A DNA stretch of 64,000 nt from Desmodesmus armatus. Its lineage: Eukaryota > Chlorophyta > Chlorophyceae > Sphaeropleales > Scenedesmaceae. Of this stretch, positions 53,008 through 61,993 are shown piece by piece (position 1 is the first letter of the stretch; every line of letters begins with the position of its first letter). The stretch lies in the NCBI GenBank assembly GCA_007449985.2, contig VIIQ02000139.1:124001-188000 (forward strand). Direction: 5' to 3'. Made by a program: the position numbers and the translations under genes. The notes beneath the pieces are model-generated. The model was not told the origin of the DNA and did no database searches. It saw nothing but the letters and a program-made list of their open reading frames with translations.

Positions 53008-56000
53008 GGGGGGGGGGGTGTTGTTGATGGTGGTTGTGTGTGTGTGTGTGGGGGGTGGGGGGCAGGTGCGTGTGTGTGCGGGAGGGGGGGGGGGCTGAAG
53101 AGGCAGATTTTGAGGGGTAGGAGTAACTTGAAAAGCAGTGCGGGAGGGTGTTGGGGTTGGGGGCAAAGCTGGGCAGGGAGTTGTTGCAATGGTGTCAGTG
53201 GTGGGGGGGGGGGGGGGGGGGGGGGGGGGGGTGGGGAGGGGGGGGGGGGGGGGGAGGGCAGGCTGGCGCTCGCAGTGGAGGGCATCATACAGGTCATACC
53301 ACAACAGGTAGGTGGGGCTTTGGGGACGGGGGTGTTTGATTTAGCTTTTGAATTTTCATCAAGCGCTGAGAAAAGTCACAAAGCACAAGCCACAAAAATT
53401 GGCAAGTCCTGTGCAACTTCAGGTGACTTTGACACTAGCACGTCATTGCTTTCATTCCTCCCCTTCCCCCTAGTGGGCTTTTGGGCCATTGGGGCAGGAT
53501 TTCCTTGGGACTCTGTATGTGTCATGTATGTGAAGTCCTGTGTGTCTGTCTCCACTGCTGCTGCAGCGTGATGTTGCCATCCTTGAGGAGCCTGAGCACC
53601 TTCAAGGAGTTTTATTATATTGATAAATGGGGAAATTAATGTAATATAATCGATGATTGTGTCTGTGTTCGCTGCTGCAGCGTGATGTTGCCATCCTTGA
53701 GGAGCCTGAGCACCTTCAAGGAGTTTTATTATATTGATAAATGGGGAAATCAATGTAATATAATCGATGATTGTGTCTGTGTTCGCTGCTGCAGCGTGAT
53801 GTTGCCATCCTTGAGGAGCCTGAGCACCTCAACTGGTTCAACCACAGCTGCAGGTGGAGCCACGCATTCAGCCACGTCATTGGAATCATGTGAGCGGGGT
53901 GGGGGGGAGGGGGGGGGTGAGCGCAAGGCATGGTGTGTGTGTGTGTGTGGGGGGGGGGGGAGTGGGTGTGTGTGTTTGTGTGTGTGTGTGTGTGTGGGGG
54001 GGGGGGGGCTATTAGCCATCCTGCTGGGGTGATTTGGGGCAGGGGCAGGTGGAGCCACGCATTCGGCCACGTCATTGGGATCATGTGAGCGGGGTGGTGA
54101 AGAGGGTTTAGGGGGTACGGAGCTGGTCTTGACAACCATTGTGCTGGGATGCAGTTGAGGTGGGGTCAGGAGAGGGGGGGGGGGGTGCAATAAGCCAAGT
54201 CAGGAGAGGGGGGGGGGTGCAATAAGCCAAGTCATCGGCACCATGTGAGCGCGGGGGGGGGGGGGTGTTCGCCGACATTATGTGAGCACATGCGCGCGGG
54301 GGGGGGGGGGGGGGGGGGGGGGTGTGGGACTTGCCCCTATAATCCACTGGAAGGCACAGGGGTGGCAGGGTATCGAATGGACATGCTGAGTCCCGATTCC
54401 ATACAGACCCCCCCCCCCCTTCTTGGCGCCTTGCTGTATCTCCCCCCCCCCCTCAGGCACACCAACTACCTGGCGTATGTGAAGGAGGGTCAGGCCACAG
54501 GCTTCCTCAACGCTGCCGCAGTGTACCGAGTGAACCGCTGGGTGTGCCGCCTGCACTGTGACAAGGTGCTCAAGCTCAGTGACGCAGTGCAGAAGCTGCC
54601 ACACCAGGTGGGGATGGAATGTTGTGTTGTTTGGGGTGGGGGGGGGGGGGGGGGCTGTGTATGTCGATGGAGAAAGGGTGTTGGAGAGATGGTGTGAACC
54701 GCTGGGTGTGTCGCCTGCACTGCAACAAGGTGCTCAAGCTCAGCGACGCAGTGCAGAAACTGCCACACCAGGTGGGTGTGATCTCCTGTTGTCAGGGTGC
54801 TGTGCATAGTTATGGGTCAAAAGAATGCCGGCTCCACTGCGACAAAGTGCTCACACTTAGCGATGCAGTGCAGAAGCTGCCACACCAGGTGGGGATGGTG
54901 TCCTGCTGTCAAGGTTCTGTGTTCAGCACATATGTTGCTGAAGGGGGTGGATCAGTGGTGGGTCATCAGGTGTGTGAGTGTGTTGGGGGTGTTGACGAGG
55001 GGAAAACGGTGCAGAAGCTGCCACACCAGGTGGGGATAGTGTTCTGCCGTTTGGAGGTCTTTGGCTGAATAATGGGTGTGGGAGATATATATGATGCATC
55101 TTGTGAACCGCTGGGTGTGCCGCCTGCACTGCGACAAAGTGCTCAAGCTCAGCGACGCAGTGCAGAAGCTGCCACACCAGGTGAGGATGGAGTGTTGTGT
55201 TGTCAGTGGTTAACGTTGTCGGGGTGGGGGGTGCTGGATCCATGGTGGGGACAGGGTGTGTGTGAGGTGTGTTGACGAGGGGCACATTGTGCAGAAGCTG
55301 CCAAACCAGGTGGGGATGGTCTTCTGCTGTCAAGGTTGTTTTGCTGTAGGGTTCCGTGATTTCATCAACGGGTCGACTTCAAGTGGGGAGTTTTGGTGTT
55401 GGGGGTTGGGAGGGGTGGAGGGGTGTTGGCAAGGGGCGCACAGGGCAGCCGCCACACACAGTGTAAGGGAGGTTCAGGTGATTGGGGGCATGCGCCATCT
55501 GTGTGTGTGTGTGTGTGGGGGGGGGGGGGGGGCAAGGCCCTGCCGGCAGCACTTGAAGCGAGGGTTTTTGTATGCTTGCAGCATGTCTGTTGTATCTTTT
55601 TTGCTGCGCTGATGTTTGGCTGGTGTGGCTGCTGCAAATCACGTGAGCTGCATGCTCTTGCGAGTGTGTTTCCTAGCCATCCGGCGCAGCAACGCATACG
55701 AGACACCTTGCGAGGAACGCGAGTAGGGGCCATATTGCAAGGGTGCTTGTTGCATTATGCTTGAGCAGTCACCTTGAAAATTCTGCAAATTCCTGTTGTG
55801 TCCTGGCCGATGTGGTCTGCTGCTGCAGGTGACGTGCAACACCCACGGGGTGGCGAGTGTGTTCCTGGACATTGGGCGCAGCAAGGCGGACAAGCCACCC
55901 GCAGGCACACACAGGTTCACAAAGGTGGGCCAGCGCTCAAGGGAGGGTACTGGCGCTGTTGGGGAAGGGGTGGGAGGTGTTATCCAGGGAACCGGGGTTT

Positions 56001-59000
56001 GCCCTGGGGGCTTGCCCGTAGGCGCACACAGATTCACAAAGGCGAGGCAGCGCTCAAGGATGGCTGCTGCAAGTGTGGGGTGGGGATGGGGGATAAGGTT
56101 TGGGATTCACGGGACGGGGTATTGCAAGGAGGGTCACCTGCAGAGGCGCACACAGATTCACAAAGGTGAGGTGGCGCTCAAGGGAGGCTGGTGGAGCCGT
56201 GGGTACATGGTTGACGCAACACCATGCTCAACTTCATCACCTGTTGTGCTGCTGCTGCTGCTGCTGTTTGTGGATGTGGATGTGTGTGTGTGTGTGTGTG
56301 CACAGGGTGCCTACTTTATTGGCAAGGCCATTTGGGGCAAGGGCTACAGGGAGCTGATAAACCTGGGGGCAGAGTACGAGCAGGTAGGGTTCAGGGTTTG
56401 CTAACTTCGACTCCTGCCAGGAATCGACTGAGTCAGGACCTCAAGTGTAGTTTGGAACAGACCCACCCAACCTCGGAATTTACCCAACCTCCGAATGCGG
56501 CAACTTGGATGATTGTGTCATTGACTGTATGCACTTCCTGTGTGTACATGTACCCACAGGCCAAGCCGTACCCCCTTGTGCTGGATGTCATTGGTTCTGG
56601 TGAGGACCTGGTGGCCATTCAAGAGTTTGCGGCAAAGAAGCGGCTGGCCTGGACTGGCTGGGGGGCAAGGACCACGCTGACGCAAGCATGCACGGCTACC
56701 AGGTGAGACTCATGGACTTACCACCTTGGTGTAAATCCACCAACACCAGCGCCAGTGACGTTGTCGCCGCCACCCCGCTGCGCCCACCCACCCACCCATC
56801 AAGTTCTCCACGCTTTCGCATGTGCTTTCCTTTTCTCACTCTACACAGACAGCTGACTGACTCGCACGTGTGCTCTCGCACACCCCCACCCCCCCACACA
56901 CACACTCCAGGTGTTCAGCAAGCCTAGTACCAGTGACGTGGTTTGCCACCACCACCCCATGGGCAAGTGGGTGCCCACGCCCCCCCCCCTGCATGCCCCA
57001 CAAACCTGCTCTCCACGCTCTTCCATGTGTCCCCCGCCCAGCCTCACAGACATCTGACAAGATTACCCGGGTGCCCCTCCCTCCCCTCTTCCCTCCCCCC
57101 CCCCCCTCCCCCGTGCTCGCAGGTTTCATCAACCCCAGCACGAGTGACGTGGTCGCCACCACCACCGCCGAGGCACTAGCCATGGGCAAGTGGGTGGTGG
57201 TACCCGACATTGCCTGCAACGCCTTCTTCAAGCAGTTCAGGAACTGCCTCACCTACAAGGACGCCGCAGGGTTCATCGCAGCGGTGGACAGGTCGCTGCA
57301 GAAAGAACCCGCGCCACTCAGCGACAGCGAGCTCAGGTGTGTTGGTTTGGGGGGGGGGTGAGGGTCACAAGGGGGGTAGCTCAGCAGTTCAGAAACTGCC
57401 TCACCTACAAGGATGCGGCAGGGTTCATAGCAGCGGTGGACAGGGCGATGCAGAAAGAGCCTGCGCCACTCAGCGACAGCGAGCTCAGGGTGTGTGGCAA
57501 GGGAGGGGTTGCACCTTCTGTACATATAGTATTGGAGGGGCAGGGGGCGGGGGGGGGGGGGGGGGGGGGTAGCTCAGCAGTTTAGGAACTGCCTCACCCA
57601 CAAGGACGCTGCAGGGTTTATTGCAGCGGTGGACAGGGCTCTGCAGAAAGAGCCTGCGCCACTCAGCGACAGCGAGCTGAGGTGTGTGTGGGTGTTTTGG
57701 GAGCGGGAATGGGGGTGGGGGGGGGCGCACGTGCTTATGGAAGGTTGGGTGGGGGTGGGTGGGTCTTCCTGGCGCAGGGGGAGCCTGGCCGTTAAGGAAG
57801 ATGCAGAGACACTGCAGGGTTCACTGCAGCGGTGGACAGGGCGCTGCAGAAGACTCCCGCACCACTCAGCGACAGCGAGCTCAGGTGTGTGGGGCCTTTG
57901 GTGGTGGGGTGGAGGGGCAGGGGGGGCGCATCTTCTGCACATATGAGTGTTGGAGGGTTGGAGGCGCAGAGTGTTGAAGGAGGGGGGGGGGGTAGCTCAG
58001 CAGTTCAGAAACCGCCTCACCTACAAGGATGCGGCAGGGTTCATTGCAGCGGTGGACAGGGCGATGCAGAAAGAGCCTGCACCACTCAGCGACAGTGAGC
58101 GCAGCTACACAACTGACACTTCAAAGAGCAAGACATGCACAGGTATCTCCAATGAACTTGTCCCTGCTGCAGTTTAGTGTGCCCAGCCCTCTCCCCCTCT
58201 GATACAGTGTATGACTCATACACTGCATCAGAACATCGGATGTGCCTGTATCACATGTCAGGGCTTGTCAGGCTGTTGCTTTCCACAGCGCTGGGCCTCA
58301 GGTAAGCCTTTGGCCACACACCAACTCTTGCTGGTGTGGTTGCGCCAACTGTGAATCGAACCCAGCCTTTATCCTTGGAAGGGATATGTTCTAACCACTA
58401 TACGATTGGCGCTTGATATGCCCCCGGGTGGTGGGGCAAATGATTGTTGTTGTTCCTGGTGAGTTTTGAGCTTCACCGGCTGGATGGTGTGGGCTGGGTC
58501 TTTCGGGATCTCAATGTAACGAACAATGAGTGAGTGAGTGAGTGGATGAGTGAGTGAGTGCCGGCAACAGCACCGGGCACAGGTGTCTTGCTTGTCATGG
58601 TTGTTCGCTTGTTGGGACAGCGTGTCACTGCATGCTTGGTTGCTCAGCAGGCCCATGCGCTTCAATGGCAGCGTGTGAACGTGGGGTGCCACAGGTGCTT
58701 GGGCTGCCCTGAGTAGGTTGGAGGCGCCTTCAAAGGGCGGGGCATAAACTGGGTCCGGGCCTTGCATTGGGTTGGCTGGACCCCACCTTGTGCTTGGGCG
58801 ACATGATAGGAAGGTTGCAACTGGTTTGCTTCTGATGACACTGCTGCTGACATGTTTGCGCTGTTGCCCCTGCTGCGGTCTGTAGCCATACTGTCTGTAC
58901 GGTCTGTGACTAAACATTGTACATATGGTCTGTGACTAAACATTGTACATATGCTCTGTGACTAAACATTGTACATATGCTCTGTGACTAAACATTGTAT

Positions 59001-60270
59001 ATATGGTCTGGAACTACATGCATTGTGCGAACGGCCCTGTGCCTAAACATTGTACATACGGTCTGTGGCTATGCCTTGCAGGAAGCTGAGCTGGGATGCT
59101 GCCACTGATCGGCTGTTGGAGGTCGGCAGCATTGGCGAGGGGGAGTGTGGTCAGCTGCGGAGCAGAGGTACACTGCAGCGCTGTGGCGCATGTACCGCAG
59201 CATAGTGGGTAAGTAATGGGGTGGGTGGGGTTGGTTTTTTTGGGGGGGGGGGGGGGGAGGGGTGATTTGACGTCAAGGGCACATGCGTAGCATGCATGCA
59301 GGCTACTGGGTGCAATTCTCAGTTATCACCATAAACCATTCAGTAGGACAGCGGGGCATGCGTGTTTTTGGGTGGGAGGGGGTGGGTGCAGGGTGCTTGT
59401 GAGAGGCTTGTGCAGCAGGGAGTGGGCCTCAGCTGCGGAGCAGAGGTACACTGCAGCCCTGTGGCGCATGTACCGCAGCATTGTGGGTGAGTATCGTGTG
59501 TGATGACATCAACCTGATACGGCTCAAGCAGTAACTTTGCACTAAGGCCCCTTGTACTACACCTTGCCCAGCCCTGCGCTTCTGGCAGTACAGTGCTGGT
59601 ACATGTGTCGAACACGTCTACCCAGGCCAGCAGAGTATGGGCACACGTTGTACAGGGGGTCTCAGCAGAATAACGGGCGGCAGACCAGCACGCAGACCGT
59701 GTCAGCATAGGCCTGCATGCAGCAGCACAGTAACTGCCATAACGACAGCATCACTCAGCTACTGACTCACTCACCTACCCCTCCACTCACCCGCCTGCCC
59801 GCCTGCCTTGTTGTGCTCCAGGCTTCACAGCCCTGAGAGAGGCGCTGGGCATGACTTTGACAACCGCCCTCTCACTCATTCATTCACCTCACTCTGTCTG
59901 TCTCCCATCCTCCCTGTTGTGCCGCAGGCTTCACGGCGCTAAGAGAGGCACTTGGCATGACCTCCACCACTGGCCTAGACGAACCCGAGGTCTCAGACTC
60001 GGACGAAGACGAAACCAACCAGCAGCAGCAGCCAGCCGCCGCAGCCGCCGCAGCCGCCGCCCCAGCAGCAGCAGCAGCAGCAGCCGCCGGTCCGCCACTC
60101 CCGGCCCGGCGTGCAAAGAGTGAGAGGATGAGTGAGGAGGCGAGGGCGGCACGTGCTCAGGCGGTGCAAGCAGAGGTGTTGCAGGCGCGGTCGATGACTG
60201 CTGCTGCGTCTGACTGGGACTTGGATTGGGAAGCAGAGCCTGAGGTCGTTCAGGCACACAGCACCCCTGT

Positions 60271-60298
<28 letters not shown>
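50107..60298 (+). CDS. DGD: Digalactosyldiacylglycerol synthase (DGD1/DGD2 type)
   Basis: Eleven exons: 50107-50338, 51912-52079, 52592-52716, 53795-53889, 54457-54607, 55829-55924, 56306-56383, 56560-56702, 57123-57336, 59082-59208, 59928-60298; about 600 residues. Blocks match plant DGD order: VVTTAALPWRTG, SMNPMLRAAHLAAGDPTRRV, VVPWVE, LIYPPGLTF, RDVAILEEPEHLNWFNHSCR, VIGIMHTNYLAYVKEGQ, KGAYFIGKAIWGKGYREL, VIGSGEDL, GGKDHADASMHGYQ, INPSTSDVVATTTAEALAMG, KWVVVPD, KLSWDAATDRLLEV. The enzyme (GT4 fold) adds galactose from UDP-Gal to MGDG on the outer chloroplast envelope, making the main thylakoid lipid DGDG. Exons 8, 9 and 10 are each one base short (56646-47, 57123-27, G5 at 59139-43). The C-terminus is Ala/Gln-rich with polyQ. 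Nearly every exon boundary is tandemly copied. Confidence 0.94.
50968..51960. repeat. Array of DGD exon 2 starts (five clear copies, one remnant)
   Basis: Acceptor plus TSMNPMLRAAHLASGDPTRR begins at 51199, 51403, 51594, 51748 and 51912, with a degenerate copy at about 50968. Spacing is 154-204 bases, with poly-C and (CA)n before each CAG. Copies 51403-51748 share CTGCTGATCAGAACAACC after the breakpoint; only 51912 continues to VVPWVEVEQQQ. Confidence 0.97.
52045..52200. repeat. Duplicate of DGD exon 2 end plus donor
   Basis: GAGCAGCAGGCAGAGTACAT with a GTGAGT donor at 52080 is repeated at about 52165-52196 with a GTAAGT donor. Weaker traces lie near 52272 and 52450. Confidence 0.8.
52665..53308. 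repeat. Three copies of DGD exon 3 end plus donor
   Basis: VEDIIQVIPPAQ followed by GTGTGT at 52716 recurs ending at about 52940 and 53308 (VEGIIQVIPQQ). Long (GT)n and poly-G spacers separate them. Confidence 0.93.
52939..53004 (+). repeat. (GT)n microsatellite
   Basis: About 33 GT units directly after a duplicated donor, leading into a G-run. This makes a pseudo-donor array inside the DGD intron. Confidence 0.95.
53564..53830. repeat. 113-base units with DGD exon 4 start
   Basis: CGTGATGTTGCCATCCTTGA through a TTTTATTATATTGATAAATG stretch and CTGCTGCAG forms two nearly identical units starting at 53569 and 53682. The true exon follows at 53795 (RDVAILEEPEHLNWFN). The AT-rich part is unlike the surrounding DNA. 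Confidence 0.96.
53850..54290. repeat. Four copies of DGD exon 4 end plus donor
   Basis: AGCCACGCATTCAGCCACGT through GGAATCAT and GTGAGC at 53889 recurs ending at about 54086, 54246 and 54285, progressively shorter. G-tracts follow each donor. Confidence 0.9.
54530..55310. repeat. About six copies of DGD exon 5 end plus donor
   Basis: VNRWVCRLHCDKVLKLSDAV, then QKLPHQ and a GTGGG donor, ends at 54607, about 54771, 54889, 55029, 55180 and 55308. Copies vary from full length to only QKLPHQ. Only the first is attached to HTNYLAYVKEGQ. Confidence 0.95.
55890..56170. repeat. Three copies of DGD exon 6 end plus donor
   Basis: AGGCACACACAGGTTCACAA with AGGTGGG at 55924 recurs ending at about 56041 (GC instead of GT at the donor position) and 56167. 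Confidence 0.9.
56735..57150. repeat. Three copies of DGD exon 9 start
   Basis: NTSASDVVAAT at about 56740, VFSKPSTSDVV at about 56912 (which jumps to MGKW), and the true exon from 57123 (INPSTSDVVATTTAEAL). C-rich spacers separate the copies. Confidence 0.88.
57225..58100. repeat. Five copies of DGD exon 9 end plus donor
   Basis: FRNCLTYKDAAGFIAAVDR, then QKEPAPLSDSELR, ends at 57336, about 57489, 57682, 57885 and 58100. Copy 4 lacks the front part and copy 5 lacks a GT donor. G-rich spacers separate the copies. Confidence 0.96.
58341..58412 (-). tRNA. trnG-UCC: tRNA-Gly (anticodon UCC)
   Basis: Read on the minus strand, 72 bases fold as a tRNA: acceptor stem GCGCCAA/TTGGCGC with discriminator A, D-arm GTATAGTGGTTAG, anticodon stem TATCC/GGATA around loop CTTCCAA (anticodon TCC), and T-arm CTGGG-TTCGATT-CACAG with one mismatch. 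Box B is GGTTCGATTCA. It lies antisense in the DGD intron between exons 9 and 10. The T-stem mismatch and weak D-stem leave open a decayed copy. Confidence 0.8.
58901..59070. repeat. 26-base tandem repeat
   Basis: About six units of GGTCTGTGACTAAACATTGT plus ACATAT, degenerating towards the exon 10 acceptor. A short (TGAG)n run lies at about 58528-58560. This is a simple minisatellite, not exon-derived. Confidence 0.93.
59130..59488. repeat. Duplicate of DGD exon 10 end plus donor
   Basis: AEQRYTAALWRMYRSIVG with its donor (59208) is repeated ending at about 59488 (AEQRYTAALWRMYRSIVG again, GTGAGT donor). A G-run follows the first donor. Confidence 0.93.
59820..59960. repeat. Duplicate of DGD exon 11 start
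   Basis: GFTALREALGMT with acceptor is present at about 59822 and at 59928. Only the second continues into the C-terminal coding exon. Confidence 0.9.
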
Positions 60299-60301
<3 letters not shown>

Positions 60302-60460
60302 CTGCAGCAGCAGCAGCAGCAGCGTCTGACTGGCATGTGCACAGGCAGTGCGGGCAGAGGGGTTGCAGGCGTGGTCGATGACTGCTGCTGCTTCTGACTG
60401 GGACCTCGACTGGGAGGCAGAGCCTGAGGTGGTTCAGGCACACAGGACCCCTGTGTGCAG
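60160..60460. repeat. Duplicate of DGD C-terminal coding block
   Basis: LQARSMTAAASDWDLDWEAE, then PEVVQAH and polyQ up to the stop at 60298, recurs after it at about 60340-60460 (LQAWSMTAAASDWDLDWEAE). The copy is preceded by GTGCACAG, so an alternative last exon ending near 60523 is conceivable. Confidence 0.9.
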
Positions 60461-61993
60461 CAGCAGTAGCAGGGGTGTGCGAAGCAGTGCAGGCAGCACG
60501 CCTGTACAGCAGCAGCAGCACTAGCTGCTGGGGAGCGGTGCTGGCGCTGTCGTGGGTGTCGATCTGATGAGCCATGGTGGACGGCCACTATCTCTTGACT
60601 GGGTGTGGGTGTCCTTGTTCACAAGAGTTCAGTTTGCTATGTGCTTGGCATTGCATTCTCCTTGGCCACTTTTTCTTCTCCAGAACCTTCAACTTTTGCC
60701 GCAACAACACACACGGTGTGTTTGTACGCATGCTTCACAGGCGTGAATGTATGCTGGTTGACGTTGCTTGCAAGTGGTGTGATGTGTGTGACTCGTCAAG
60801 TGCCAGGAGGCTGGGGCGCAGGGCTTGTTCTCTTAATGCCGGCGCATTTCATTGTGCAGTGCCGCATGTATAGATGGCATGCCATATCTTCGGTTGGCAG
60901 ACTTTGGGCGGGCGTTTGCTGTTGTTGGTATGGTACCCCCAGGTTGATCAAGTGCATGTAGTGGGCGTTCTGTTCCTGGGATGTGGTTGTCGCAGGTGCA
61001 TGATGGTATCTTGTGGGCACTTTGTGCTTATGCCCACGTGGGATGTGCACATCACTTGCACCCGTGTCATGCCATGCCGCAGTGCGGCGATGGGCTGCAA
61101 TGCAGCCTGCTGTGTGCATGATTGCTGTGTGCCAAATGCTGGCATGGACAGGCTGATTGATTGGGTACACAGCTGCACAGCAAGACTGCATCGTTGTTTC
61201 ACACCGCCGCACCGCTGTGCTGTCAGACAGCGGACAGTGGGCAGCAGCCATCCCTACCAGTAACTACTGGTTGTGCAGAAGGCATGAGGGATTGCTGGCT
61301 CTAACAATGTGTGACAATGGCTGCGACTAAAAGCAAACACCGTCAAAGGCAGCACCATGCTGCAACCGACAACAGGCCGTTGATCAGCCTCACAAGGGCT
61401 TCAAGGACAGCTCTACAGCTGCACATGCATATGCATCACTATCCACTTGTTTCCGTTGACAGACACGGCAGCTTCAGCCTCTGCGATCTTATTACAACAG
61501 CTCTACTGTACAGCTGAGACTGTGCTGGACAGTGAGCGGTGGTGGACCTGCAGCTGCCGAGCCTCCCTTTGATGCAGATGCAGATCAAGTAAATGTTCTT
61601 CCACACAAGATATACAGTCAGAGATGTTATCCAAGTTTTGCGGTATGTTTGGCCTGCTGCTCTTGGTGATCTTCCTACTGAGCAAACTGCTTGAAGCATG
61701 TTGCTTCCTGAAAAGAATAAAACCAGACAATAAGCCCTTGTATAGTATCAAATATACATCTGGAACAAACCTCTGAACTATGTTCAATAAAGACGTTACG
61801 TAAAACTGATCTAGGAACTGCCAACCTTCCACTCACGTTGTCCTGCAGCTTGCCATAGCCGACTATTGTAGTGTCGATTTATGTCTAGTTTCCTCTCATC
61901 TGTCGACGTTTCTGTTCATCATTTGTCGACGTTTCTGTTCTTCGTCTGCTGCTGCTCAACGTATCAACCTTGGCCAACAGCACACCCTTGGCC
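60299..61993. other. DGD 3' region and promoter of MYND gene C
   Basis: Apart from the duplicated C-terminal block, no recognisable gene. A TTTCTGTTC-type duplication (GTCGACGTTTCTGTTC twice, near 61902-61940) sits just upstream of MYND gene C. Confidence 0.4.

Noticed and set aside
53200..53260. Poly-G block as a sign of a sequencing or scaffolding gap
   Set aside because: Similar runs recur at many donors with orderly flanking sequence. Run lengths may be wrong, but the blocks themselves seem real.
58901..59070. Regularly spaced repeats resembling a CRISPR array
   Set aside because: Units of 26 bases are directly adjacent with no spacers, in an intron of a eukaryotic gene: an ordinary minisatellite.
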